Translations under genes and position numbers: made by a program
In this document: positions 1-8,184 of the stretch, piece by piece
Numbering within the stretch: the stretch's first letter is position 1
Layout: every line of letters starts with the position of its first letter
The notes under the pieces: generated by a model
Told to the model about the DNA's origin: nothing
Databases searched by the model: none
The model's input: the letters and a program-made list of their open reading frames with translations, nothing else
Origin: Paraburkholderia agricolaris
GTDB lineage: Bacteria; Pseudomonadota; Gammaproteobacteria; Burkholderiales; Burkholderiaceae
Length of the DNA: 64,000 nt
Direction: 5' to 3'
NCBI RefSeq assembly: GCF_009455635.1
Contig: NZ_QPER01000001.1
Coordinates: 248,001-312,000, forward strand

Positions 1-723
1 GCAGGCCGTCTGACCACGCCGCTGTTCGTGTCGACGATTCTGTTCAACCCGTTCATCGACTCGTACGTGTTCTCGCCGATGATCGCTCACACGTATCTCG
101 GTCTCGGCACGTTCCCGACCTACACGACCGATCAGGGCGTGACCGGCGACTCGGGCTGGAGCAACGCAGTGTCGTACTCGTCGCCGAACTTCAACGGCCT
201 GACCGCGACCGCGATGTACGCACTCGGCAATACCGCGGGCCAGAACGGCGCGAAGAAGTGGAGCGGCCAGGTGCTGTACTTCCACGGCCCGTTCGCAGCG
301 ACCGCGGTGTACCAGTACGTGAACTTCAACAACGTGCCGGGCGACCTCGGCAGCTTCGATACGTCGGGCGTTCCGGGGCTGAAGAGCCAGAGCGTGGCGC
401 AAGCCGGCGTGACGTACGACCTGAAGTTCGTGAAGTTCTACGGCCAATACATGTACACGTATAACCAGCAGACCATCTCGAGCTGGCACGTGAATACGGG
501 TCAGGGCGGCGTAACGGTACCGGCCGGCCCGGGTTCGGTGATGGCGTCGTATGCCTATTCGCGCGACGGCGGCGGCCTGAACCAGACTCGCCAGACGGCA
601 TCGATTGGCTACGATTACCCGCTGTCCAAGCGCACGGATATCTACGCGGCTTATATGTACGACAAGATCAGCAGCCAGTCGAGCGGCGACACGTACGGCG
701 TCGGCCTGCGCGCCAAGTTCTAG
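1..723 (+). CDS. Gram-negative porin, C-terminal part (5' end outside window)
   Basis: The frame is open from base 1, so this is the last 240 residues of a longer protein; a start inside the window is not required. The residues alternate polar and hydrophobic in the manner of transmembrane beta strands (for example the strands around 'VLYFHGPFAATAVYQYVNF' and 'YDYPLSKRTDIYAAYMYDK'), and the protein ends in Phe after a final amphipathic strand, the usual outer-membrane insertion signal. This matches the C-terminal half of the 16-stranded OmpC-like porins of Burkholderia, which form trimeric diffusion pores in the outer membrane. Family members are usually about 350-400 residues, so roughly a third is missing. 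A strong hairpin terminator follows. Confidence 0.9.
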   Translation, partial: AGRLTTPLFVSTILFNPFIDSYVFSPMIAHTYLGLGTFPTYTTDQGVTGDSGWSNAVSYSSPNFNGLTATAMYALGNTAGQNGAKKWSGQVLYFHGPFAATAVYQYVNFNNVPGDLGSFDTSGVPGLKSQSVAQAGVTYDLKFVKFYGQYMYTYNQQTISSWHVNTGQGGVTVPAGPGSVMASYAYSRDGGGLNQTRQTASIGYDYPLSKRTDIYAAYMYDKISSQSSGDTYGVGLRAKF

Positions 724-830
724 GCGTCCGGGTCGAGGCGGGCGGCATTTGCAAGCGGATGCCGCGAGACGCCATGCCGGCTGATACCGGCACTGACACG
801 CAGCAATACGCAGCAACGCGCAACACCGCC

Positions 831-860
831 AAAGCCCACCTTCCCAGGAAGGTGGGCTTT
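831..860 (+). terminator. Hairpin terminator after the porin gene
   Basis: A perfect 14-bp stem (831-844 with 847-860, AAAGCCCACCTTCC and its complement) with a 2-nt loop lies about 110 bp after the porin stop. The 3' arm ends in CTTT but no long T-tract follows, so termination is likely but not classical. Confidence 0.7.
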
Positions 861-968
861 GGCGCTTCTGGCGTTCATTCTTCGTTTGCGCATCGGCTCG
901 ATTTGCCGCCCGGCTTTTGATAAACCCGGCAGAATGGCGTCGATTGATTCCTGAAGCGAGCGATTGAG

Positions 969-1907
969 ATGGATACCCTCGTCAGCATGAAAGTGTTCCG
1001 CCACGTGGTTGAAGTCGGCAGCTTTGTCGGAGCGGCCGAACGCATGGAGATGTCGGCGGCCATGGCGAGCAAGCACGTCATGCACCTCGAACAGCAACTC
1101 GGCGCACGTTTGCTCAACCGCACCACGCGTCGCGTCGCACCGACCGAGGCGGGCCGCGAATACTATGAGCGCCTGAGCCAGGTGCTCACCGAACTCGAAG
1201 AAGCCGAACAGGTGGTCGGCGCGGCGAGCGTCGTGCCGCAGGGACGCTTGCGGGTGTCGTCGTTGTCGGCGTTCGGCTTGAGCCACGTGATGGCCGCCGT
1301 GGCCGACTATGCCGCACAGTATCCGCAGGTCACCGTCGACATGACCTTGTCCGACCGGGTAGTGGAACTGATCGACGAAGGTTTTGACGTGGCGATCCGG
1401 GCGTCGCCGAGCGGGCTGAAATCGTCTTCGCTGATTGCCCGGCAGATTGCGACTGCTCATCTGGTGCTGTGCGCGTCGCCCGCCTATCTGCGCCGGCACG
1501 GCACGCCAAAGACCGTCGCCGAGCTGGCGCGTCACAATTATCTGCAGTACGCAGGCGTGTCCGCGCTCGAAATCGCACCCGCAACCGGCGATGCTTCGTC
1601 GCGCGTGCGATTAACCGGAAATCTGATCGTCAACCACCTGGAGGCGCAGCGCGTGATCGTACTGCAAGGCGCGGGAATCGCGATGCTCGGCACCGAGGTG
1701 ATCGGCGACGATCTGGCGGCCGGGCGCCTCGTGCCCTTGCTGGTGGACGACGTGCCGCCGCGCGAGTTGCCGATCCATGTGGTTTATGCGAGCCGTCGGC
1801 ATCTGTCGGCCAAGGTGCGCTCGTTTGTCGACTTCCTGGCCGACCGTTTTGCCAATGAATCGCTTTGGCCTTCGCTCGAGCAGATCAAGGCACTGGCGGT
1901 TCGCTAG
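969..1907 (+). CDS. LysR-family transcriptional regulator
   Basis: The 312-residue product has the LysR layout: a winged helix-turn-helix in residues 1-62 (MDTLVSMKVFRHVVEVGSF, then the recognition segment with AMASKHVMHLEQQLGARLLNRTTR), a linker helix, and a periplasmic-binding-protein-like effector domain from about residue 90. It resembles the numerous Burkholderia LysR proteins annotated as CrgA/DmlR-like. No divergent partner exists: the upstream gene is the porin, separated by a terminator, and the next gene (nitronate monooxygenase) is convergent. The target is therefore not evident from context and could be the gene itself or distant genes. Start ATG at 969 chosen because the HTH begins directly after it. 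Confidence 0.9.
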   Translation: MDTLVSMKVFRHVVEVGSFVGAAERMEMSAAMASKHVMHLEQQLGARLLNRTTRRVAPTEAGREYYERLSQVLTELEEAEQVVGAASVVPQGRLRVSSLSAFGLSHVMAAVADYAAQYPQVTVDMTLSDRVVELIDEGFDVAIRASPSGLKSSSLIARQIATAHLVLCASPAYLRRHGTPKTVAELARHNYLQYAGVSALEIAPATGDASSRVRLTGNLIVNHLEAQRVIVLQGAGIAMLGTEVIGDDLAAGRLVPLLVDDVPPRELPIHVVYASRRHLSAKVRSFVDFLADRFANESLWPSLEQIKALAVR

Positions 1908-1985
1908 GCACGTTGCCTGGCTATGTCGGGCGGCGCCTGCGTTCGGTCACCGCCGTCCTGCCGTTTCTGCGCCTGTTATTGCAAC

Positions 1986-2945
1986 TTACCGTGCTATGCC
2001 GAGCCGCGCTTTGGCGTCGTTATATTCCTTCGCCAAACGCTGGACCAGCTCATCGACGCTGGGCACATCGTCCATCAGGCCGACGCCCTGGCCTGCGCCC
2101 CAGATGTCCTTCCACGCCTTCGCCTTATCGCTGCCGAAGTTCATCGCGGTCTTGTCCGATTCCGGCAGCGCGTCCGGGTCCAGCCCCGCGTTCACGATAC
2201 TTTCGCGGATGTAGTTGCCGTGTACACCGGTGAACAGGTTCGTGTAGATGATGTCCGACGCCGTGGAATTGACGATCGCCTGCTTATAGCTGTCGACCGC
2301 GTGCGCCTCTTTGGTCGCGATGAAACGCGTGCCCATGTAGGCGAGGTCCGCGCCCATGGCCTGCGCGGCGAGAATCGAGCCGCCGTTGGCGATCGAGCCG
2401 GACAGCACGATCGGGCCGTCGAACATGCGCCGGACTTCGCCCACCAGCGCGAACGGCGAGGTCGTGCCCGCATGGCCGCCGGCACCCGACGCTACCAGGA
2501 TCAGCCCGTCGACGCCCGCTTCCAGTGCTTTCTGCGCATGCCGAAGATTGATCACGTCGTGTAGCACGATGCCGCCGTAGCTATGCACCGCGTCGACGAT
2601 TTCACGCGCCGGTGCGCGCAGGCTGGTGATGAAGATCGGCACCTTGTGCTCGACGCATACACGCACGTCGTGCTCGAGCCGCGTATTCGACTGATGAACG
2701 ATCTGATTGACAGCGATGGGTCCGATGATCGCGTCGGGATTAGCTGCCTTGTGCTCGGCGAGCTGGGCCTGAATCTGCGTGAGCCATTCGTCGAGCAGTT
2801 CGGCCGGCCGGGCATTCAACGCGGGGAATGAACCGACGATACCGGCCTTACATTGAGCCAGCACGAGTTCGGGATAGCTGACGATGAACATCGGCGAAGC
2901 GACGACGGGCAGCGCAAGTTTTTGCAGGACGGCGGGCAATGCCAT
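1986..2945 (-). CDS. Nitronate monooxygenase / 2-nitropropane dioxygenase family
   Basis: A 319-residue FMN TIM-barrel enzyme of the nitronate monooxygenase (NMO) family, which oxidises alkyl nitronates such as propionate-3-nitronate to carbonyl compounds plus nitrite. Visible signatures are the N-terminal LPVVASPMFIVS segment, the GAGGHAG motif at residues 154-160 that carries the family's conserved His, and the later phosphate-binding glycines (LSGSIANGGS). ATG at 2945 is preferred over an upstream ATG at 2981 because a GGAG ribosome-binding site lies 8-9 nt before it and family homology begins there. Convergent with the LysR gene; its own promoter region carries a TATAAT box and a palindrome at 3100-3118. 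Natural substrate not deducible. Confidence 0.88.
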   Translation of the reverse strand: MALPAVLQKLALPVVASPMFIVSYPELVLAQCKAGIVGSFPALNARPAELLDEWLTQIQAQLAEHKAANPDAIIGPIAVNQIVHQSNTRLEHDVRVCVEHKVPIFITSLRAPAREIVDAVHSYGGIVLHDVINLRHAQKALEAGVDGLILVASGAGGHAGTTSPFALVGEVRRMFDGPIVLSGSIANGGSILAAQAMGADLAYMGTRFIATKEAHAVDSYKQAIVNSTASDIIYTNLFTGVHGNYIRESIVNAGLDPDALPESDKTAMNFGSDKAKAWKDIWGAGQGVGLMDDVPSVDELVQRLAKEYNDAKARLGIAR

Positions 2946-3099
2946 GATGCGAGTCTCCTGATAAGCGGACCGGTGCGGCACGGGGCGCCCGGCGATAATG
3001 AGTTTAGCGGCACATGGCCTCGGGTGCGTCGAAACTGACCGGCTTCAGGCAGCCGCCACGATCTCACCACGCGTTCACCACAGTCGCCCAAAAATTTAA

Positions 3100-3118
3100 G
3101 AACGATCGTTCGATTATA
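3100..3118 (-). promoter_or_regulatory. Putative promoter -10 box overlapping-adjacent palindromic operator of the nitronate monooxygenase gene
   Basis: On the minus strand a perfect TATAAT (plus-strand ATTATA at 3113-3118) is followed at once by the 12-bp perfect palindrome GAACGATCGTTC (3100-3111), which would lie at the transcription start. No good TTGACA -35 is present 16-18 bp upstream. This is the layout of a repressor-controlled promoter; the palindrome type would suit a TetR-family repressor, but no such gene is adjacent. The rest of the 310-bp gap 2946-3255 shows an approximately 160-nt leader for the minus gene and the promoter region of the plus-strand hydrolase; I see no other structure in it. 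Confidence 0.5.
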
Positions 3119-3255
3119 GGCGAAGCTGTAGCACCCTGTGCGTTTTGAACAGTTGGAAGGAGTGTTCAGGTTCTATGCTTGCGTGGGCTATCCCACTCCG
3201 CTTGGACACATTGCGCTCCTACAATGGTTTGACTTCCAAACACAAGAGACCTGCT

Positions 3256-4146
3256 ATGGCCTTCGAGGATTTCGCGCCCTTTCGTGTCGCCGTGGGCGAC
3301 GTCGATATTTTCGGAGTGAAGGGCGGAGCGGGCCCGCCGCTTCTGTTGTTGCACGGTCATCCTGAGTCGCATCTGATCTGGCAACGGTGCGCCGCGCAAC
3401 TGGCGCAGCACTTTACCGTCATCGCTACCGATTTGCGCGGCTACGGCGCCTCGGGCAAACCGCCGAGCGACGCCGACCACACGCCGTATTCCAAACGTTC
3501 AATGGCGGCCGATCAGGTCGCCGTGATGCGCCACTTCGGCTTCGAACGATTCCTGGTGTGCGCCCACGATCGCGGCGCCAGGGTTGCGCACCGGATGGCG
3601 CTCGATCATGCCGACGCCGTCGAGCGTTTGATGCTGCTCGACATCGCGCCCACGCTCGCGATGTACGAAGCCACCGACCGCACTTTCGCGACGTACTACT
3701 TCCACTGGTTCTTCCTGATTCAGCCGGAGCCGCTGCCGGAGACGCTGATCGGCGCGAACCCGGCCGCGTATGTCGACGCTGTGATGGGGAGCCGTCACGC
3801 CGGCCTGGCGGCGTTCGCTCCCGAAGCGCTCGACGCGTATCGCCGCGCGCTGGCACAACCCGGCGCCGTGCATGCAATGTGCGAGGACTACCGGGCCTCG
3901 GCGGGCATCGATCTCGAACACGATCGGGCCGATATCGAGCGTGGCCACAAGATCGGTTGTCCGCTGCGTGTGCTGTGGGGCGAGCAGGGCGTGATCGAGA
4001 AATGTTTCGACGCGCTGGCGGAATGGCGTCACGTCGCGCGGGACGTGAGCGGGCGTTCACTACCGTGCGGGCATTACATTCCTGAAGAAGCGCCGGAGGA
4101 ACTGGTCGCGGAAATGCTGTCGTTCTTCGAAGCGGTTGAACAGTAA
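3256..4146 (+). CDS. Fluoroacetate dehalogenase-like alpha/beta hydrolase
   Basis: A 296-residue alpha/beta hydrolase of the haloacetate dehalogenase (DehH1/FAc-DEX) group, which hydrolyses fluoroacetate or other haloacetates to glycolate. Comparing with my memory of the RPA1163 enzyme, all key positions are kept: nucleophile Asp105 in AHDRGAR, carboxylate-binding Arg106 and Arg109, acid Asp129 (LLDIAPT), halide-pocket His150, Trp151 and Tyr212, and base His273 in PCGHYIP; HGHP at 33-36 supplies the oxyanion hole. ATG at 3256 was chosen over an in-frame ATG at 3145, since homology starts at MAFEDF. Single gene, convergent with the Lrp gene. Actual substrate is inferred; epoxide hydrolases share the fold but lack this His-Trp-Tyr set. 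Confidence 0.85.
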   Translation: MAFEDFAPFRVAVGDVDIFGVKGGAGPPLLLLHGHPESHLIWQRCAAQLAQHFTVIATDLRGYGASGKPPSDADHTPYSKRSMAADQVAVMRHFGFERFLVCAHDRGARVAHRMALDHADAVERLMLLDIAPTLAMYEATDRTFATYYFHWFFLIQPEPLPETLIGANPAAYVDAVMGSRHAGLAAFAPEALDAYRRALAQPGAVHAMCEDYRASAGIDLEHDRADIERGHKIGCPLRVLWGEQGVIEKCFDALAEWRHVARDVSGRSLPCGHYIPEEAPEELVAEMLSFFEAVEQ

Positions 4147-4181
4147 GTCGCTGCGCTTCATACGCAAGGCGGCAGCCTTTC

Positions 4182-4215
4182 AGGCAGGCGCGAGTGTAAG
4201 GCAGCGCGCCTGCCT
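4182..4215. terminator. Hairpin between convergent genes
   Basis: An 11-bp inverted repeat, AGGCAGGCGCG (4182-4192) with CGCGCCTGCCT (4205-4215), fills the short gap between the hydrolase and the convergent Lrp gene. It has no T-tract on either side, so it may act as a weak bidirectional terminator or 3'-end stabiliser. Confidence 0.45.
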
Positions 4216-4685
4216 CAGCCCAGCGGCGGCAAGCGGCGCGCGATCGGTGTCGACTTGATGATCGCGGTGCTGGTCTCCGCGCGCTCGGTGACCTTCGACA
4301 GAATCTCGTCGAGCTGCTCGATCGAATGCAGATAGAGGCGGCAGATGAAACAGTCGTCGCCCGTCACTTTGTCGCATTCGACAAATTCCGGAATCCGCCG
4401 GATCACGTCTTCCACCAGATGCAGTTGTCCGGGCAAGGGCTTTACGCGCACGATGGCCTGCAACGTGAAGCCGAGCGCGCGTGGATCGATCTGCACGGTA
4501 AAGCGCTCGATCACGCCTTGCGCTTCGAGTCTTCGGACGCGCTCGGCCGTACTCGGCGCTGAAAGGCCAACCAGACGCGCCAGTTCGCTGACCGGCTGGC
4601 GAGCATCTGCGGCCAGTGCGGCGAGCAGCGCGCGGTCGGTTTCATCGAGTGTCGCGGGTGTGGCGGGAGCAAGGCGTTTAGACAT
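4215..4685 (-). CDS. Lrp/AsnC-family transcriptional regulator
   Basis: 156 residues with the Lrp/AsnC architecture: an N-terminal HTH (about residues 14-65, LDETDRALLAALAADARQPVSELARLVGLSAPSTAERVRRLEAQGVI) followed by the RAM ligand-binding domain (about 80-150) that binds amino acids and drives oligomerisation. It is divergent from the DMT exporter gene at 4800 with a 114-bp intergenic region, the typical arrangement of an Lrp-type local activator and the amino-acid exporter it controls. The control relationship is inferred from position; the effector amino acid cannot be read from the sequence. Confidence 0.92.
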   Translation of the reverse strand: MSKRLAPATPATLDETDRALLAALAADARQPVSELARLVGLSAPSTAERVRRLEAQGVIERFTVQIDPRALGFTLQAIVRVKPLPGQLHLVEDVIRRIPEFVECDKVTGDDCFICRLYLHSIEQLDEILSKVTERAETSTAIIKSTPIARRLPPLG

Positions 4686-4799
4686 GATGGCCTTCGATTA
4701 TTAGGTTCCTCTGCAGGAAGACTTAAGTTTAGCCATGTATTCGGGTCGCCGGATTAATTACACTGCTTCTCATGCAGGAATCCATTCGAGGATCGAATC

Positions 4800-5699
4800 A
4801 TGGCGTCAAATGAGATTCGCCGCGGCGCGGCGGAAATGAGCATGGCCATGCTGATGTCCGGCACCATCGGCTGGCTGGTGGTGTCGTCGCAGCAGAGCCC
4901 GTTCAATGTCGTGTTCTTTCGCTGCATCTTCGGCGGCGCGACGCTTGCGCTCGTGTGCGCGGTGCTCGGCCTGTTCAGGCGCAAGCTCTTTTCGTGGAAG
5001 ATGCTCGGCCTCGCGCTGCTTGGCGGCGCGGCGATCGTCATCAACTGGCTGTTGCTGTTCGCAGCCTATTCACGTGCGTCGATTTCGATGGCAACGGCCG
5101 TCTATAACACGCAGCCGTTTATGCTGGTCGCGCTCGGCGCATTGGTGTTTCGCGAGCGCATCAGCGCGTCGACTGTAGCCTGGCTGGTGGTCGCGTTTGT
5201 CGGTCTCGTGTTCGTGGTGAAGGTTGAACCGGCGGTGTTGGCGGTGCCGGGTCATTATCTGGTCGGGGTTGCCTATGCCGTGGGCGCGGCGGCGATGTAT
5301 GCGATTTCGTCGATCATCACGAAGCGCCTGAAGGGCACGCCGCCGCATCTGATTGCGTTGATCCAGGTATCGCTCGGCGTCGTGATGCTGGCGCCGTTTG
5401 TGCGCTTCGACGCGCTGCCGGCCAGTGGCGTGCAGTGGCTCGAATTGATCGTGCTCGGTATCGTCAATACGGGACTCATGTACGTGCTGCTCTACGGGGC
5501 AATCCAGAAGCTGCCGACCTCGATGACCGGTGCGTTGTCGTTCATCTATCCGGTGGTGGCGATCATTGTCGACCGGGTTGCGTTCGGGCAGAAGCTCGCA
5601 TGGATTCAGGTGCTCGGCGCGGTGCTGATCCTGCTCGCGGCGGCCGGCGTGAATCTCGGCTGGCGGATCGTGCCGCAAAGACGCCTGTCCTCAACCTGA
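4800..5699 (+). CDS. DMT-superfamily (EamA) transporter, probable metabolite exporter
   Basis: A 299-residue inner-membrane protein with about ten hydrophobic helices arranged as two EamA repeats (residues roughly 10-140 and 150-285), the layout of the drug/metabolite transporter superfamily (RhaT/EamA/YdcZ-like). Recognisable pieces are VVFFRCIFGGATLAL in the first repeat and the end of the second repeat with TSMTGALSFIYPVVAIIVD. Such carriers usually export amino acids or related metabolites by proton antiport. Paired divergently with an Lrp-family regulator, which fits amino-acid-responsive export. Substrate unknown. Confidence 0.88.
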   Translation: MASNEIRRGAAEMSMAMLMSGTIGWLVVSSQQSPFNVVFFRCIFGGATLALVCAVLGLFRRKLFSWKMLGLALLGGAAIVINWLLLFAAYSRASISMATAVYNTQPFMLVALGALVFRERISASTVAWLVVAFVGLVFVVKVEPAVLAVPGHYLVGVAYAVGAAAMYAISSIITKRLKGTPPHLIALIQVSLGVVMLAPFVRFDALPASGVQWLELIVLGIVNTGLMYVLLYGAIQKLPTSMTGALSFIYPVVAIIVDRVAFGQKLAWIQVLGAVLILLAAAGVNLGWRIVPQRRLSST

Positions 5700-5944
5700 T
5701 GTGATGGCCGCTGTGCCGTTGCATCAGCAGACAATGGTACGGATTCCGGAGCAAAAATGCGATGCATTGTTCGTATCGACGAACCAATGAGATCCCGTTC
5801 GCCGCCACTACGGTGTTTCGTAGCAGGGGTTGTATGCGGGTTTAAAAGGCGGCGTCAAGCTTCTGTAGGGAAATCACTGATGCGGTCAAAAAACCGGCAC
5901 GCGTATCATTCGTACCGACGCTGATCACGTCCGACAGAATTTCC
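5700..5944 (+). other. Intergenic stretch with no gene recognised, ending in a strong terminator
   Basis: About 245 bp after the DMT gene contain no convincing ORF. The stretch ends at a textbook intrinsic terminator (next entry) that is 245 bp from the DMT stop, which is far for a simple 3' end. A long 3' UTR or an independently transcribed small RNA would both explain it; I could not identify a clear promoter or a known RNA family here. Confidence 0.3.
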
Positions 5945-5978
5945 GCCGCTCGCCATGATGGTCGAGCGGCTTTCTTTT
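5945..5978 (+). terminator. Rho-independent terminator
   Basis: GCCGCTCG (5945-5952) pairs with CGAGCGGC (5963-5970), followed directly by TTTCTTTTT. On the plus strand this is a classical intrinsic terminator, facing the convergent metallo-hydrolase operon. Confidence 0.85.
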
Positions 5979-6015
5979 TGTGGCGACGGTTCTGGTGTTC
6001 TGCGTGCGTGTCGCG

Positions 6016-6936
6016 TCAACCCCGGCGCGCGACGATACGCTCGCCGTCGATTTCCAATGGCCCGTTCTGCGCCGCCAATTCCTCAACGATCGCATGCACC
6101 AGCGTGGACCATTCGCCGCGCGGCTTGAGCATCGATGCGGCGGCGTGCATCACGGCGGCGTCATCGAGCATTTGCAGCACGGTGTCGAAGCGCATCGCGC
6201 GAACTTCGAGCAGCTTGAACACGATCAACACCTTCAACGCATTCTTCGCGTTACGCGCCGGGTCGGCCCGTAGCCACGCGACGCGTGAAAACGCCCGCTC
6301 AAGCGCCTCGTCGACGTTCGTGAAGGGCGAGCCGTGCCCTGGAATCACAAGCCGCACGTTGAGCTTCGCGATGGCTTCGAGAACCGCCTGTTCTTCGGCG
6401 AAACCGCTTTCACCTTCCAGTTCGGGAAAGATCACGCCAAAGCCGTTTTCCCACAGCGCGTCCGCACTGATCAGGATGCGTTCGCTCGCGCAGTACAGCA
6501 TCAACGAATGCGGATCGTGGCCCGGCGCGCCGAGCACCTGCCAGTCGAGCGCGCCGAGCCGCAATTGCGCGCCGGGTGCGATCGTCCCGGTGAAGGTGAA
6601 GCGCTCGCAGCGCTGGCCGGTGGCGCGAAACGTCAGACGGGTTTCGTCCCAGTCGCGCACCGCGTCGGCTTCGGATGCGGGAATCGCGGTACGGCACGGC
6701 CATGTCGACTGCAATAGCGCGTTGCCGCCGCAGTGATCCGAATGCAGGTGTGTGTTGACGATCAGATCGAGCGCGCGCGCACCGAGCGCCTGCTTCACCA
6801 GCGCGACGGTTTGCGGCGCGTGCGTCGCGTAGCCGGTATCGACCAGCGCGGCGCACGTGTCGTCAACCAGCAGTACGTTGTTCGACGAAAGCCAGCCGCG
6901 TTCGAAAACTCGAATCGATTCAGGCAGTGTGATCAT
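6016..6936 (-). CDS. MBL-fold metallo-hydrolase
   Basis: 306 residues of the metallo-beta-lactamase fold. The metal-binding motif HxHxDH is seen at residues 63-68 (NTHLHSDHCGG), a later His lies in GAPGHDPHS, and another in VIPGHGSPF, giving a two-metal site typical of glyoxalase II-like hydrolases and thioesterases. It is the last gene of the minus-strand operon and overlaps the MaoC gene by 4 nt (ATGA). Co-transcription with HMG-CoA lyase and a MaoC hydratase suggests a role on a CoA thioester or keto-acid intermediate, but this is inference; the substrate is unknown. Confidence 0.85.
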   Translation of the reverse strand: MITLPESIRVFERGWLSSNNVLLVDDTCAALVDTGYATHAPQTVALVKQALGARALDLIVNTHLHSDHCGGNALLQSTWPCRTAIPASEADAVRDWDETRLTFRATGQRCERFTFTGTIAPGAQLRLGALDWQVLGAPGHDPHSLMLYCASERILISADALWENGFGVIFPELEGESGFAEEQAVLEAIAKLNVRLVIPGHGSPFTNVDEALERAFSRVAWLRADPARNAKNALKVLIVFKLLEVRAMRFDTVLQMLDDAAVMHAAASMLKPRGEWSTLVHAIVEELAAQNGPLEIDGERIVARRG

Positions 6937-7406
6937 GGTGCGTTTGTGTTCGCGTTCGTTTCCGCCGACGCTTCGGATTTCGCCATCACAAGAATGGTCG
7001 ACGTGCCGATTAGCATGGTGTCGCCACGCTGATTCACCACGCTTCCTTCGAGATGCGTCAGATCGCCGTTCAGACTCGGCTTCCAGTAAGCGTCGCGCAC
7101 ACGCCAGGTGATCGTCAGCGTATCGTCCGCGTGGACCGCTTTCTTCAGCTTGATATCGAACTCGAGTCCGAGCGGCTGCGCGTAGGTTGAAAAATGGGTG
7201 GCCAGCAGCGCCATGAAATACGCGGTGGGTTGCGTGCCCGATGCGATCAAACCGCCGAAGCGGCTTTGCGCGGCATAGGCGTCGTCGTGATGCAGCGGGT
7301 TGAGGTCGTTGACGAGCGTGGCGAACGATTTCACCGATTCCGCCGAGAGTTCGAGCGTCGAGCTGAACGTTTCGCCGACCGTCACGATGCGAGGCGCGGC
7401 GTTCAT
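6933..7406 (-). CDS. MaoC-like (R)-specific enoyl-CoA hydratase family protein
   Basis: 157 residues with a single hot-dog fold of the MaoC dehydratase family. The hydratase motif is visible as [14 protein letters not shown] (Asp and His of the D-x-N-P-x-H element, residues about 34-40), followed by [16 protein letters not shown], the helix that buries the acyl chain. Such proteins hydrate trans-2-enoyl-CoA, for example to supply PHA monomers or in fatty acid and branched-chain degradation. ATG at 7406 was chosen, overlapping the DUF1289 stop by 4 nt; the frame is open further upstream but only with frame-shadow sequence. Overlaps the metallo-hydrolase start by 4 nt, showing translational coupling. 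Confidence 0.85.
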   Translation of the reverse strand: MNAAPRIVTVGETFSSTLELSAESVKSFATLVNDLNPLHHDDAYAAQSRFGGLIASGTQPTAYFMALLATHFSTYAQPLGLEFDIKLKKAVHADDTLTITWRVRDAYWKPSLNGDLTHLEGSVVNQRGDTMLIGTSTILVMAKSEASAETNANTNAP

Positions 7407-7630
7407 CGCTGGACCTTTGCCTGTCTGGCCATGAATTCCGCGTGACGTTCCTCGATCGCGTTCCAGACCGTGCGCTTCGCGTCGTCGTCGAACAACGACC
7501 AGCCGGCGATTTCGTCGATGGTGCGCAAACAGCCTTCGCACCAGCCGGTGGAGGCGTCCATCCTGCACACGCTGATGCAGGGTGACGGCACGGCGGCCTC
7601 GTCGTCTTCGTTGTCGATGCCCGCTGTCAT
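7403..7630 (-). CDS. DUF1289 domain protein
   Basis: A 75-residue protein with the DUF1289 pattern: PCISVCRMD, then [16 protein letters not shown], in which four Cys residues probably hold a metal, and a C-terminal helix ([14 protein letters not shown]). The family is widespread in Proteobacteria and has no established function, though it often sits beside genes of CoA metabolism or small oxidoreductases. It is embedded in an operon, 4 nt after the YbaK-like gene and overlapping the MaoC gene by 4 nt, so it is certainly translated with its neighbours. Confidence 0.85.
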   Translation of the reverse strand: MTAGIDNEDDEAAVPSPCISVCRMDASTGWCEGCLRTIDEIAGWSLFDDDAKRTVWNAIEERHAEFMARQAKVQR

Positions 7631-7634
7631 GGCG

Positions 7635-8156
7635 TCACGCCGTCTCGCGCAGCGCCACGTCGATCACCGGCGCGCCCGTGAGCGCAATCAACTCCTGCGC
7701 CGTCAGATTGAACACGGCGTGCGGATGACCTGCCGCCGCCCACAGACTATCGAGCGCCAGCAGATCGGCATCGATCAGCGTGACGGGTTCCGTGGCATGG
7801 CCGATCGGGCACACGCCGCCGATTGCATAGCCGGTTTTCTCGCGCACGAACTTCGCATCCGCACGGCCGATCTCGCCGACTTGCGCCGCAACCTTCTTTT
7901 CGTCGACGCGATTCGCGCCGCTCGCAACCACTAGCACCGGTGCGTCGTCTTCGCGGCGGCGAAACAGGATCGATTTGGCGATCTGCGCAACCGAACAGCC
8001 GAGGCCGGCAGCAGCTTCGGCGGACGTCTTGCCGGTTTCCGGCAGCATCACGATCCGGCCCGCGTGGCCGCGTTCGCGCAACAACTGCGCGACGCGGCGT
8101 GCGGAATCGGGCAACGCGGTGAGATCGTCTGGTTCGAGAGAAGCGTGGTCCGTCAT
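7635..8156 (-). CDS. YbaK/EbsC-family aminoacyl-tRNA deacylase-like protein
   Basis: 173 residues of the YbaK/ProX fold that trans-edits mischarged tRNAs (for example Cys- or Ala-tRNA(Pro)). The family pattern is clear: [24 protein letters not shown] with the conserved active-site Lys, [17 protein letters not shown], and the GGVCPIGHA loop. ATG at 8156 was chosen because homology starts with MTDHASLEP, 28 nt after the HMG-CoA lyase stop. The gene lies in the mvaB operon, a setting that does not itself suggest tRNA editing, so the substrate remains open. Confidence 0.85.
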   Translation of the reverse strand: MTDHASLEPDDLTALPDSARRVAQLLRERGHAGRIVMLPETGKTSAEAAAGLGCSVAQIAKSILFRRREDDAPVLVVASGANRVDEKKVAAQVGEIGRADAKFVREKTGYAIGGVCPIGHATEPVTLIDADLLALDSLWAAAGHPHAVFNLTAQELIALTGAPVIDVALRETA

Positions 8157-8184
8157 TGTTCTATGTCCTGATCGAGGTGCGGGG

